Shown: positions 22,610 through 34,746 of the stretch, piece after piece | Numbering within the stretch: position 1 is the first letter of the stretch | Layout of the letters: every line of letters starts with the position of its first letter | From: Thysanoteuthis rhombus | Lineage: Eukaryota > Mollusca > Cephalopoda > Oegopsida > Thysanoteuthidae | Direction of reading: 5' to 3' | Assembly: GCA_963457665.1 (NCBI GenBank) | Contig: OY735207.1 | Coordinates: 50,773,909 to 50,837,908 of the forward strand | Length of the DNA stretch: 64,000 nucleotides | Position numbers and translations under genes: made by a program | The notes under the pieces: generated by a model | Told to the model about the DNA's origin: nothing | Seen by the model: only the letters and a program-made list of their open reading frames with translations | The model's database searches: none

Positions 22610-24190
22610 TCATCACTTCGAAATTGTATGAAATTCATCTAAAGGATTGAAAGGAGGCATAAGAAACATTTTTCTGAACATGTGAAATCATGGATGCATT
22701 TTGAATGGAAGGAAACAGAGCCAGAATAATGGAAGGAAAGAGAGCCAAATTAAGCTAATGTTGAGCCTGTAGCATATGTTATAAAGGGGCCTTAAACTAG
22801 GAAAATTAACAGAGATAATAAAACAAAACGCATTAATTTTTACCAGCAGAGTGATTTTTTTCATTCGCTATACAGTCAAATAATACGACAAATATGTCAG
22901 ACATTTCAGTAATAGAATTACTTCGTTTCTGTGTGAATCTTTGCACAGCATCTATGACCTCAGTTTCAAATACTTTCTCATTTTTGCACTAAGGTATCAC
23001 ATAGTAATTAATGTGAGTGTGATATCTGTGTTAAAATAATAACCCAAATGTTCATAAGAGACAAGGGTGGTATATAACTTCAGTAATAAAGAAAGTGCAA
23101 AATCACTGAATCAGGTTTGATAGCTTGCTAGCTTTTAGTACAGGGCCCATAGCATATGTTACTTTCGCTACTTAGTTAATCCGGCACTTGTAGGAAAAAG
23201 TTGGTTTCTGGCATTATATAATTTTCTAACATACCAACTGGTATGTCCTTGGACTTTGAAATATCAGTCAATATACAAAACATCCGTGAAAACATCCTAG
23301 ATATACATAAATATTTATCTATTGTTGCTTTATTTGTTAAGGCTTGAACTGTACAGAAGTAAAGTACTCCGAAAATTTCAGGTTAGAATAACTAATTGAA
23401 ATAAGTGTTTATAAAAAAAGACACCCAAAAACTGGCTGAAAACCTGCCCTATCGATAGGATTTCCAGTTAGTTCCTGGGGAAAGTACTAAATGGAGCCTT
23501 TGGCTCCAATGAGAGATCATGGATTTGAACTATATATCTATTGAATCATACCTTATCCGAAAATCATCACCATCATGAACACTTGAATACCTGAGGGGAT
23601 TTAATAAAAGATAGGTAAATTATAGAAAGATAGATAAATAGATGGAAATCAGATCATTATTATCTAGGTGCTTGTGAAGCAAACCCAACAATATATATCT
23701 TTTTTCTAAAATTTCAAAAACTAACTTGTTGAAAACATGCAGGCAGTCCCATTACAGAGCAAAAAAGTTTCATGGGATATGTTGTGTGGTTCTTAAGTTA
23801 CAGTTATATACAGATGGATAGACATTTGGTGAATTATAGTAGTATTATTAAATAAGAAGATAATTCAGACCAATTTGATTTGAAGTTTGTTTCTTTTTTC
23901 CTTGGATTCTTGAAAGCAATGAAATAAATATAAAAAGGAAAAAAAACAAAATGTTTTTGTCTTGGAAAATCATGATGTATAGATGAACAGAGAGACTTTA
24001 GGAACAAGTAAGAATTTCTTTCCTTTAATCTATATAAATAACAATAGAAGTAACACAGAGACACAAAAAATATTTCACCGGAAAAGCATTTTATCAACTG
24101 GAAAAAGAATTGATTGAAAAATGACAGATATAAAACTATAATTGCAACAAATGAAATGAACAAGATAGACTTTTTGATTAAACTGAAATC
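22610..24190. other. No recognised gene; possible LINE-tail fragments
   Basis: Repeated phrase TAGCATATGTTA at 22770 and 23150. CCCTATCGATAGGATTTCCA at 23450 recalls the family F tail at 5590. Nothing coding is supported. Confidence 0.4.
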
Positions 24191-24197
24191 TATCAAG

Positions 24198-24543
24198 CAA
24201 GGTGGTTCTTAGCCTGGAGTGCATGCACTTTCAATGGTGTGCAACGTAATTCATACGTCTGCGAGAAGTGGTAAACAAACTTTCTGGCTCTCAGCACCAA
24301 AATGCTACATATTTCAGAATTAATTTGAGAGAAAGCAACAGCAGCCTGTACATTAAATGGTTTTATTAGTAATCCCTTAATACAGACTTAACTTTGACAC
24401 CTGATAAATTTTAACATTTTGATATTTACACATTTTAACATTAACTTTGCCAACTTTGGTTTTTTAGCCCCAAGATTAAGGCGTGCAAGAAAGATTTTGA
24501 AATCTCAAATGGGTGTGAACCTTGAAAAGGTCAAGAACTACTG
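24198..24543. mobile_element. hAT-type MITE
   Basis: The left end CAAGGTGGTTCTTAGCC and the right end TCAAGAACTACTG (inverse CAGTAGTTCTTGA) are typical hAT termini. Flanking 8-mers are not convincingly duplicated. Confidence 0.6.
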
Positions 24544-24559
24544 ATCCAGGAGTTTTCCG

Positions 24560-26540
24560 CTTGGTAGATAAATTTAGCCGTGGGATAAATAGCACCAAAC
24601 AAAATGAATAAATTAAAAAGCAGGGGATAAAAATGTAGCCAGCTCTTGACAAAGAAACAAATCCCAACAGGAATGAAAAAGATAGTTTCACTTACAAGCA
24701 GAAACAGTTGAGAAATCACTGGAAGTTAAAATAGAGTCAAATGAGTTTTGAACCCAATCAACTGAATCTTAAACAAAAGCCTATCATTTCATATAGCCTA
24801 GCCTCAATTATTAAGAACAATTAATCCTATAAAAAAACTTTGTACCAATTGAATTTGTATTATTCAAAATCATTATGGGATTTAAAATAAGGTATGTAAT
24901 TGTTTTCAACGCAATGAATATAGCAGTCTATTACATCAAATTTGACCTACAATGTAATATTGAGTCTCTTTTTTGCAGCAGAAACATTTGCAGTACAGGA
25001 ATTTTTCCATATTTACTAAGGGTAGTTTATATAAGATACAATTAGAACACAAAAGGCAGAAATTCTAATTTCTGCACATCAAAGAAATTAGTATCATATT
25101 GAATTTAGTTTTATACTAAATGAAATCTGGTATCATTTTGCAATTCCTACTAAATCTAATTTGTATTATTCGAATTCATACTAACTGAGTCTTGGCTGTA
25201 TATAAATGAAGTCAGAAAAAGGACATTTTTTTTACCTGATGAAGAACATTCCTAGCCGGAATAGTAACTCACTTGAATATCGAGGATTTCACAAGTACAT
25301 TGACTGTAAGAGGGATCTGATATGAGAGATGTTGTTTAAAGTCCAGATAGTTGGTTTGAGTCAGTAATATTGTGAGTGAATTCGTAGATTTATAGACTGC
25401 TTATAACCGTTGAGGAACTCCTCAATGAAAAAGATTAAAAAAAAAAAAAAATAAATAAAAAAAATAATTTGTAAAATGAATTGAAGAGAATTCAAAAAAA
25501 AAAAAAAAAAAAATCACCAAAAAGTGCTATCAGAAGTTACTACCTTGAATAACTTTTTGAATTCTCTGTAATGAATCTAAGAGTTAAAAAACAAAAACAA
25601 AACAGTATGTCCCTGATCTGAGCCACATAAAAAAGTTGAACTTATGGCTTTTTAAACTGGCAGTTACACAGCTCGAACAAGAATATCGATAGGCAGAGAT
25701 CTCAGCATATTTGATGGCATTTAAGACCCCCATCCCCTCTGTTTCCTTCAAAAGGTAAACCTAATCTACATTCTCCAGCCTCATATTAGAGCTTGAGAAT
25801 TGAAAAAACTGAGTGATAATGAGAGCAGTGCTGTTTATTAACCATGGGGCACAAGCCTTGGGCTCCTAGATTCTTAAGGGTGCCAGGACAGATTTTGGGA
25901 GCCTCAAGTAAGACCTGGCATATATAAACATACATACATTCAAGTGGAACTACTTTGAACTATCTTAATCCAAAATGAGAGCTGATAAAATAGGAGCTTA
26001 ACCCATTATTGTTCCCAGATGGTCCATATTTCTTGGACTGTACCTGCACAAAATAGGAGCTTTACCTGTTATATATGAGGGGGAGGAAAGAAGTTGCCCT
26101 ATTAAGCTTAATCTGGCCCCGAATGAAAGGTCAGTTGGGGGGGGGGGTCTTATACGTCATCAAATACAGTATATGGTGATGAACACAAAGGGAAATTCAC
26201 AACCAGTGTTCAAATCGGATAGAGTCACTTTAATCATTTACTATTTACAAATTCACATATGAATCAGGCTAAAAAAACAAAAACAAAAGAACAAGAAAAA
26301 CCCAAACAAACAAATCCAGAGCAGTCAAGAATCACACAAACCTTGAGACAAGCATTTTCATTCCTCTCAGATGATAAGACCCTACATAAATGGTGGCCCT
26401 GAAATACAGTAGAAACAAACTAGAAGAAGAAATTACAGTGATTATTCTCTGATTTTGGCAGATTCCCTTCTAGATATCGAGATTTTATTTTCAGATAGGG
26501 AAGTATTTGCAAATGATCAAGTCTGGAATCGAAAAACAAA
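24560..26540. other. No recognised gene
   Basis: AT-rich. Poly-A runs near 25440 and 25497, and a MITE-like end (GGGTCTTATACGTCATCAAA) near 26145. A phrase near 25390-25440 (AACTCCTCAATGAAAAAGAT) has a weak counterpart at 54540. No gene is supported. Confidence 0.45.
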
Positions 26541-26552
26541 CAAACCCCAAAA

Positions 26553-26930
26553 AACAGGTCTGGTTAGTCACTTGATAGAAACCATCACATGACCGTCTTT
26601 TGGCAGCATGCTCTGGTGGGGATTATGAATTGAAATATTGGAAAAATGGGGTCATCAATGGATAAGTTACTTCCCTTGCCTTTTGTGGCATCACAGAAAA
26701 GTCCGAATTTTCAAAAAACAAGTGTGAACGCCACAGGATACAAACTAAGGGACCAATATAGCATAATCTTACAACTAAAAACTAATTTTGGGAGGTATTG
26801 TCACCCCCCAATAGACTTTTTTCTAAACATAATGAGAGGTAAATATTCAAATTTTCAGCCCTCTAGCTCCTTGGATACAGCCTGTACACATAATAACATC
26901 AATTAAAAACTGAAGAAACCTATTTTGCCA
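26553..26930 (-). repeat. Dispersed repeat family A, copy 4
   Basis: Inverse orientation: ACAGGTCTGGTTAGTCACTT and CATGACCGTCTTTTGGCAGC at the left, TTCAGCCCTCTAGCTCC and CTGAAGAAACCTATTTTGCC at the right. One of the most complete copies. Confidence 0.72.
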
Positions 26931-27499
26931 GGTTCCAATTCAAATCAATAAAATTTGATTTACTGAATTCAAGTAATTTTTTTCTGAATCCTTCCGAAAG
27001 CGAAAATTCATTGTTTAGTACAAGCAAATGCAGGACCACAAGGTTGGTATTATTTTAGATATCTTGGAGCAATAGAAAATATGAAAAAAATTTTTTAACA
27101 TTTAAATTCATATATAAAAAAAAATTCATTTCAGTATCTAGGGAAGTAACTACTGATTAAAGTTACTTCCCTTTGAATTTCAAGTTAATTTTAAAAAAAT
27201 CTGTCTCTTCTATTCAATTCATAGATGTTCTATAATTTTATTGTGATTCATGAAAAAATTCCACTTGAAATTACGAGCAGTCCATGAATTTGAGATAATT
27301 TGCCTAGGAAAAGGTATAGTACATGGTGGTGAGGGGGGCGAGAGAAAAAAATTGCCTTAACTCTACTACAGAAACTACTTGGGACCACTGTTCTCAGAGA
27401 ATAATCAAAGTATATAAAAGAATTTTTTTTCGGAAAAAAAACCCCAAAAAAAACCAAACTGTTCAACATATCTAATTCTCGGTAGACAGCTTAGTACAG

Positions 27500-27705
27500 A
27501 ATTTACGCACCATTTTTTAATTTTCTTTTTTACACCATCTGCAATGAAATGATGCTACCTAGAGTAAGAGTGATATGATTGTTTAGCCATGCGAGTTTTA
27601 CTGGACCATTTTCTCTTTATCTGAAACTTTCAAAATTTGTGCATGGATTTAAGATTTTAATGCGTGGCATAACTTTTTCTTGTGCGCAGCTTGAAGGAAA
27701 CACTG
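27500..27705 (-). mobile_element. hAT-like miniature element (family B), truncated copy
   Basis: On the minus strand it starts CAGTGTTTCCTTCAAGCTGC and continues GCATGGCTAAACAATCATAT and CTCTTACTCTAGGTAGCATC, matching the other two copies. Confidence 0.65.
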
Positions 27706-28019
27706 TTGAAATTTCAGGTTACAACCAGTCTAGAAATTCAAAAAGTTTTTAAAATTTTGACCAACTGTTTTATATATCAACTTATTAGAGGTTTTACATA
27801 TAAACGAGAAACAAAACAAAAACAAATTATCAACAATCTACCATTACCATGAATAATCGATAACAATAGATAAAACTTTTTGTTGTCAAGAAAATATTAG
27901 AATTAAAAGACTGAGAAGAGTCACAAACATTTTAACATTTTTGCGTATGAATTTTTTTTAGCTGAGGAAATATTATCTTAAGTTTTTGTGGACTTTTTGT
28001 CCCTATCTGGGTTCATTTT

Positions 28020-28240
28020 AAAAAAAAATACGTTTCAGCCATTGCACCCTACAACAGTCATCACCTGGAGATGGCCATGGGGTACAACAGCCAGAACATT
28101 GTGTTAAAAAAAAACTGAGATGAGGACAACTAACACTTGTTTGGATAATTGAATCTCTTTTTCCATCTTTGATGTGGTCAACACAATGTTTTGGACAGTC
28201 CATTTTCCAGCCCTAATCTAGTGTATAATTGGGGGGGAAA
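28020..28240. repeat. Retroelement 3'-end-like segment (family N), partly inverted
   Basis: GGGTACAACAGCCAGAACAT followed by CTGAGATGAGGACAACTAAC resembles 35915-36030. The flanks carry inverse-oriented parts of the same unit. Confidence 0.35.
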
Positions 28241-28627
28241 AAAAAAGGCTTAGTGTAGGAAAAACATTGGCCTCTTCTCTTGAATTACACAACTGAAGGC
28301 GGGCTGAAGAATGGGCCGGCTGAAATGTGTAGACAAGATCAAAGAAAAAGAGATTCGATTGTCTGAACGAAAGTTGTAATGTTGAAAAAGTATCATTCTG
28401 CACATTTTTTTTGACTACTAACATCATCTTTTGTTTTAACAATGTTATGAGCAATATTATCTTTGGTCTTCCTTGGGTGTATATAGCATCCAGTGATTTT
28501 TTTGCCCTTTCTTCAGAAATACTGCGTTGAAAAAAACAGAGTGAATATAGCAGACTAAAAAATACGTAGAAAAATGAAAATAATCCTTAACTTCAGAAAA
28601 TGATTTTGAAAAAGTAAAGATTATTTA

Positions 28628-28870
28628 GTGTAAAGTAGCCATTCTCAACATTTTTTTGATCACAGTTCCCTAAGATCTCATCAGGTTACAGGCCCCCATT
28701 AAACAGAGACATAAAATTCATTACATGATCTGGCCAGGGATGCAAGATGTCTTGTGCAGCATAAGATCAAATTTGTGTGGTCTTGAGACCAAATTCAGTG
28801 GATTGAGAACTAAAATAATCAAATAACTTCAAATCCATTATCAGACTGAGCTTGCAGGAAAAAATGAATC
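28628..28870. mobile_element. hAT-like MITE
   Basis: The ends AGTAGCCATTCTCAACA and the inverse of GGATTGAGAACTAAAAT are hAT-like. The segment from CAGGGATGCAAGATGTCTTG to CAAATAACTTCAAATCCAT has a diverged relative at 30730-30850. Confidence 0.45.
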
Positions 28871-28984
28871 AAAATACATTTAAAAAGAAAAAGAAAAAAA
28901 TCTGTTCATCATATCTTTGTTGTATCATATTATTCATGTTCAAGGGTGTGTTATCTTTTGTAAATTCATCTAATAATGTTAAAT

Positions 28985-29210
28985 TAAAAAAAAAAAAAAT
29001 CACGGATATATTCAAATTTCTATAGGATGATCCCCCCCCCCAGCAAAGAAACTACTCATTTCAATGGAAGAGTACATTGTATCATGGTAGATAGGAGATA
29101 TTTCTACCAAAATTGTTACCTTCAAGTGGAAGAGTTCATTGTTATGGACAGAGAATCAGAAAAAAAACAACAAAACATCACACTGCTCATTACATGAGTA
29201 ATTTTAGGTT
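28985..29210 (+). repeat. Dispersed repeat family D
   Basis: GGTAGATAGGAGATATTTCT, TTGTTACCTTCAAGTGG and ATGGACAGAGAATCAG match the units at 16970-17430. Confidence 0.6.
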
Positions 29211-29219
29211 ACTAATATT

Positions 29220-30400
29220 TGGTGTATACATTGATTTCCTTTATGCACTGGTTGCATAACATGTGCATGCATATATATGCATATCTTTGATATAAACATG
29301 GTCTATAACTCCCTTCAAATGTGTCAGGGTGCCCCAGCAAGGCCATCTTGAGAATATTTGAGGCCACCAGAAAGAAAAAAAAAAGTACTGGATTTGGTCA
29401 GCATTTAATACGTGGATTCAATAAAGAGTCAAGAACCGATTTAAACATGTATGTAAACATAGGTTCCCCATGTTTGCTATTTAATAATATGAAGCTTAAT
29501 TTTTATTCTTCCGATTCAATTTCAGGCCCCTAAAATGGGGGGGGGGGGCACTGCCAAGTGTCCCCACGTGATAAAATGGCTCTAAATAGGCCATACCGCC
29601 CTCCATTGAAGATGGCAGGTGTAAAGTAATAAAACAAGATGCAGACCACTGAGAGTGGGATTCATTAATGCAGCATTTTAAAAATACAATAACAACAACA
29701 AAATCACAATGTGAGAAAAGGCAAAGGATTTATTGTGTTTTCTATGCACAGCATAAAGGATGAAAAGGGGGGGTAGTGAGCACCAGTGAATTTTTGGGTA
29801 GAAATTAATCCAGACTCAGCCTGTAATTCAAGTTATTCATGGTAAAAGATAGAATAACACCTTTTGAAAGAAAAGAAAAAAAATCTACCTGTGCGTTTAG
29901 TTGAGATGGATTTAATTTCGTAAAATTATCCGTCACCACCGTCATCTTCATCATTGTAGACAAAACTTAGAAAAAAAAAAAAAAAAAAGGAAGAAGGAAA
30001 GAGAAAGTGTCCTGCCCATTTAAAAGAAAAAAAAATTTACTAGCCAAAGGCCTTTTATGAAAATTAAGGATCAAATACAGAATCCACATATAAAAATTCA
30101 TTCAAGTTAAAAGTGAAAATTTTCAGTTACACCTTAATCAAAATTTTGCAATAATATTGTTTCACAATAAAGGAGTCTGAAATCTACATTTTTCCCCCTT
30201 TATTTTGATTAAATCAAATTGAATTTTCATCACATTGTAATTTGGAAATTTGCACTTATGACTGGAGTCAATTTTAGGATCCGAATTCTACATTTGATCC
30301 AGAGTAAATTTGTACTGCCTGGATATTGTGGATTTAAGAGAAGAAACCACTCTGGGAGATGTGCTTTGAGAAGGTTTTTATCACAATGATGACAAACAGC
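29220..30400. other. No recognised gene
   Basis: AT-rich sequence with a G run near 29539-29548 and poly-A near 29970. Short open frames only, no motif. Confidence 0.45.
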
Positions 30401-30409
30401 CTTTATAGC

Positions 30410-30870
30410 AGGTCCAGGCAACCAACGGTTTGTTGGCCAGATCTAGCCTACCAAAGGAATTTTGACTGGTCTGCGAGCAAATATTAGTATACCTATGCTT
30501 ACTTTTTGTTTTAAAGATTCTCTCTATCTTTTTAACAGATTCAAAAGATGCCTTGATAGAAATGAATTTTAACTAAATTGAATTCTTTGATTACTAATTA
30601 GTATTCTTGATTAAGCGTGAATCATTTTATAGCTTGCGTTATTCATTGATGTGAGGCAAAATATAACTAAATGTTTTTAAAAGGAAAATCTCCCTGTTTC
30701 AAGCTGTTTTAATTTGTCTACATGATTCAGCCAGAGTTGCCAGTTGTCTTCTGCAGTGGAAGACCCAATTTGTATGGTCTCGGGACCAAATCAAGTCATT
30801 TCAAAATAATCAAATAACTTGAAATCCATGTTCAGATTAAGCTTGCAGGGAAATAGATTTTCTTTCAGTA
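30410..30870. mobile_element. hAT-like element fragment
   Basis: Starts CAGGTCCAGGCAACCAACGG, a hAT-like end. Its right part (GTATGGTCTCGGGACCAAAT, CAAATAACTTGAAATCCATG) matches 28770-28850. Confidence 0.45.
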
Positions 30871-31451
30871 CCAAATTTGCTCACTTTTGATGTATGAAAA
30901 ATACCAAATGGCAACCCTGAATTCCAGCAAAATAGTCACTGACCATTGCTCCCTGGGGTAGGAAACCAAGAACATAGTATTGTTCGAACAAACAGTTCTA
31001 AAGAGTTCAATGACATTTAGCACAGAGAGAGAAAAAAAAACAAAAAAGAATAGCTGATATGATGTGATAACCAAGCCTGGCAGTAAAAACACTTGATGAC
31101 CAGACAGGGTAACCAAATTGGGCTACAAGGGGAAATAACCCAGTCTTACCCAATATACAGAACAGCATCAAATTTGGAAATTGAGAGAGTCTATTACTTC
31201 AATAGTAGTACAAGGCTTGAGGCTGGTATTGAACCTCTGCTTCCAGAATTGCTCCATTTCCTAATTCAAAGCGGTTCCAATTCCTGTATTGGGTAAGTCT
31301 TGGAGATAAAGTTTGGATTATCTCCCTTTGTAACTCCATCCATCAACCCTGAGACCAAGCGACATGTCCCAAAGACAAAATAGCAGCTGACCATCAGGAA
31401 TTATCAATACATGGCCATTTATTTGAGGAACAACAACAGCTAAAGTTAGAC

Positions 31452-31833
31452 CAAGGGTTCCCAACCTTGGGTACATATACCTCCAAGGATATATTTGCTC
31501 TTTTCAAGGCTTACATAGGAGTCTGAGAGTATAACCATGGTGTGCACTGCTGTGCTAAATGAAATCAAAACATCTGAGCATCTTCATTGCACAGTTGCTA
31601 GAGATTCCACTCATTATGAACTTGTTGCCAAAGAAAACAAAAACAAAAAAAAAAAACAAACAAAAAAAAAAAACAGGCTCAACTGTCCAAAACCTTTCAC
31701 TAACAATTAAATGGAGCTTTTATTGAAATCAATATAATTCCATAGATTTTTTTAATTCTTAATTTTTAGGGATACATGGTAACCTGTCTGCATGCGTAAG
31801 GGGTACAGAGGAACAAAAAGGGTGGGAACACCG
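31452..31833. mobile_element. hAT-like MITE
   Basis: The ends CAAGGGTTCCCAACCTTGGG and the inverse of AGGGTGGGAACACCG. An A-rich stretch expands the middle. No clear target duplication. Confidence 0.55.
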
Positions 31834-31849
31834 GACCGAGGCCAAATTT

Positions 31850-32610
31850 CATTTTTATTTCTTATAGAAAATATAGCTTGATTGCACTAATTTAATGAAG
31901 TTTCAGTTTAAATCTAAATATAATGGGTACCAGAGAGTCACATCATTTCTACATAACCTAACTTTAGTTGTTATTTATCGAGTATTTAACACTGCCAAAA
32001 ATTAAATATGCTCCCAGATGAATTGGGTGTTATTCTTCAAATGATGATCGTATTTTCTTTTCCATAGTACAAGATGAGCGACAAAACAGTTGAAGAGAGC
32101 TATATATATTATTGTATGCACTACGAATGTTTTTGAGGTAACAATGCAACAATAGCTACTCAAAGAAATTGCAGTATTTATCCTACTTCACTATATGCCT
32201 GCGAATACCAACATTGGTTGGGACAGAGCGTAAGGAGAAGTGGATTAATGACTTTCCAAAAAGCAATAGTGTAAAGTGAATGGCTCTTGCTGAGACTTGG
32301 ACTTTGTTTCGTTGACTATTTTCTGTACTGATAACTGTTTGGCCATCTTGCAAGCCTACATAAAGAGAAAGGTGAAGTGAAAGCAGTGAGGCTATGAATG
32401 AGAGTGACCAGCCTTAAAGAGTTTTATTGAGCAAAGGATTTATTTTTTTTTAATAGAGAAAGGATTGGGCAGATCTTTGGCCGCACGACATGTAGCAGCA
32501 ATAAGGGCTGATGTGCAGGGGAAACACAAAGTGGATCCATTTACGCTTAGCACTTTTTATGCCAAGTGTCCTCAATACAGTATTGACAAAGTGCCACAGC
32601 TTTTTAATTT
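31850..32610. other. No recognised gene
   Basis: AT-rich sequence. An open frame at 32465-32683 has no motif and ends within the following hAT element. Confidence 0.45.
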
Positions 32611-32625
32611 GTTATCACTATACAC

Positions 32626-32944
32626 CGGTGGTCTTCAATCACCGGACCATGGACCGGTACTGGACCACAAGGAAACAATATGATTTAGCGATATATCAGA
32701 ATTTTGAAGATATTTTTTTAAAAATAAAGACATACATTCCCTTGGATCTTGATATTAAATTCTTAGATAAACCCTTTTAGAAACGAAATTGAGTATATTA
32801 CCCACTTATGAGTGACTCATAGTCGACTTATCCCCTACATTCAAGTCGTGATTATCACCCACCCCCGTCCTTCCGTTGACTGGTCCACAAGAATCTTATC
32901 CATATTAAACCAGTCTGCGGTGCATAAAAGGTTGGGGACCCCTG
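32626..32944. mobile_element. hAT-type MITE with perfect 8-bp target duplication
   Basis: Starts CGGTGGTCTTCAATCACCGG and ends GGTTGGGGACCCCTG, the classic hAT end pair with an internal GGACCGGTACTGG. CTATACAC flanks both sides (32618-32625, 32945-32952) without mismatch. Length 319 bp, non-coding. Confidence 0.92.
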
Positions 32945-32999
32945 CTATACACAACTTTGAAATAGAGGGAGAAGAAGGAGAGGGAGAAAAGAACCAAGA

Positions 33000-33600
33000 A
33001 TAAGAAACATGAAAAAAAATGAAGTTAATTATTAATCATCATAAAAATTCAAGCAATACTAAAATAACAGCTGTCAAAGCAGTGGCACAGGCTGTCACTG
33101 CCCCTTATTCATAGAGAAAAGGCATCCGGGTGGATCAAGTCAGACTATGGGTACGAGCATATCTCTGCAATTGGATAGGCTCCCAGCCATCTTCTCAACA
33201 CTGTTGTGCCATGGATATAGGGGCTTTGAAGACTAAGTACAGTGGGGGATCAAGCCTGTGATTTGTTTTCCACTCCAGGGGTTAACAAGGGTTTTCAGCG
33301 CCTAGGAGGCGAAGTCAGCACCTGGGGGCAATTACGCGGTATTGATAATTATTATTTAACAGGCTTTATAGGCCAGAAGAGATTTCACGCCCTTCGCACG
33401 TGTGTAAGGGGATGACTGCCCCCTCTAACACCCCACTTGCTACGCTGCTGCTCAACACTAGCAAAAGGTCCAGGGTTTCAAAGAAACCTTGAAACATCCT
33501 CGACCATGAGGAAACACCAATAACAAACATTTGAAAGCCATTTCTTCATTATTGTAATTAAAGTTAACAGGTTACAATAAAAAAGTAACAGAACACATGA
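33000..33600. other. Unassigned sequence, locally GC-richer
   Basis: About 33070-33480 is richer in G and C than its surroundings (GGCATCCGGGTGGATCAAGT, GCGCCTAGGAGGCGAAGTC) but has no sustained open frame. Possibly an old non-autonomous element; no family is recognised. Confidence 0.35.
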
Positions 33601-33662
33601 TCTTCATAATAAGTGTTCCTACAGACATTCTTTGTAATTTATTAATCATTATATTCAAAACG

Positions 33663-33990
33663 AAAATAGACCATTGCTAGCATAGCGAGTTTGAATCTCA
33701 CTGGGTGCCTCAATATTGTGGCCATGTACCAAACTTAGATAAGGGGTGCCTTCCATAAGGCAATGGTTTGTAGACCATAGCTAGCATAGTGAATTCGATC
33801 TTCACTAGGTGCCCTGCAAATGTGGTCCTGTGCCAGAGTAAGCCAAGCTTGATATCTATTGAGATGCCTGCTGTAGAGTAATGGTTAACAAGCTTATTTT
33901 GCAAACCATTGATAGTGAAGTGAATTTGATCCCCACCAGGTGCCTCAATATTATGCCCAGGTGTCAGACCTAGATGAACTGAAAGTAAGT
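33663..33990 (+). repeat. Tandem tRNA-like units (at least three)
   Basis: Three units of about 115-130 bp each carry ACCAT(T/A)G, a TAGTGAA-type stem, a T-loop-like TTCGATC, TTTGAATC or TTTGATCC, and CACYRGGTGCC. The best unit, 33747-33817, can form a T arm (GTGAA-TTCGATC-TTCAC) and an acceptor-like stem (GGGTGCC with GGTGCCC, two G-U pairs). It is not a plausible functional tRNA because the anticodon arm is irregular. It looks like a tandem tRNA-derived repeat, possibly inside the ATXN1 3' UTR. Confidence 0.6.
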
Positions 33991-33999
33991 AATACTAAA

Positions 34000-34746
34000 A
34001 AAGTTCATAATAATGAGTGAGGCTACCTTTTCAGGAGCAAAAAATGGGATAATTTTTTTTTCTTTTTTTTTTAAGACTGAAAAGGCTTCAGACAAAAAAT
34101 AATGATAAAAATATAAACATTTTGAAAACATTTTCTCTCAAGTTTAAAGAAATATACATTGTGTTTTCTTATTTGAAGATCAGATGTTTGTAGAGAGCAA
34201 AGGTTTTTTTTTGTTTTTTTTCCAATAATATTCAGGCCTTACTTGGGGAAATCATTTTTGGCAGAGGGATTGGGGAGAGAGTGAATTGGGCGAGGGGAGA
34301 GAGAGAGAAGGAGTCATGTACACAGACAATTACAGAAAAAGAAAAATAGTTACATGTAATTTTTTGTTAAAATTTCTGGTGAGAAAATATGATCAACCTG
34401 GTAATTCTTATTTTCAATTTTAATAATTCATTTCTCTTATTAGATCAGAGTAGGTTTTAATCAGGTGCGATTTGACATGGAGGGCCCAGTAGACGTTTCA
34501 GGGTTTTTTTTCTTGTTTTGTTTTGCAAAAACAATCCTTACATTTCCTTTTTAGTTTTTGAATAAATGTATTTTTTTTTTCAGCCAATTTTGAATAAAAT
34601 GTATTTTTTCCAGCCAATCTTTTAAAGCTGTATTTGATGACTTAAAAAACCTTTTTGTTAAAGAGTTACCAATTTCTTTTTCCCTTCATTTCATTCTGAC
34701 ATCAAATTTACATTTCATCCATCATAACTCACTGAATAGTTGATTT
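34000..34746 (-). other. Probable ATXN1 3' UTR or downstream flank
   Basis: AT-rich stretch directly downstream of the ATXN1 stop with homopolymer T and A runs. No AATAAA is visible on the minus strand here. It would be 3' UTR if the weak signal at 33643-33638 is used; the true 3' end is unknown. Confidence 0.35.

Noticed and set aside
33663-33990. CRISPR-like array
   Set aside because: The repeats are long, diverged, tRNA-like and in an animal genome; no regular short repeat with unique spacers.
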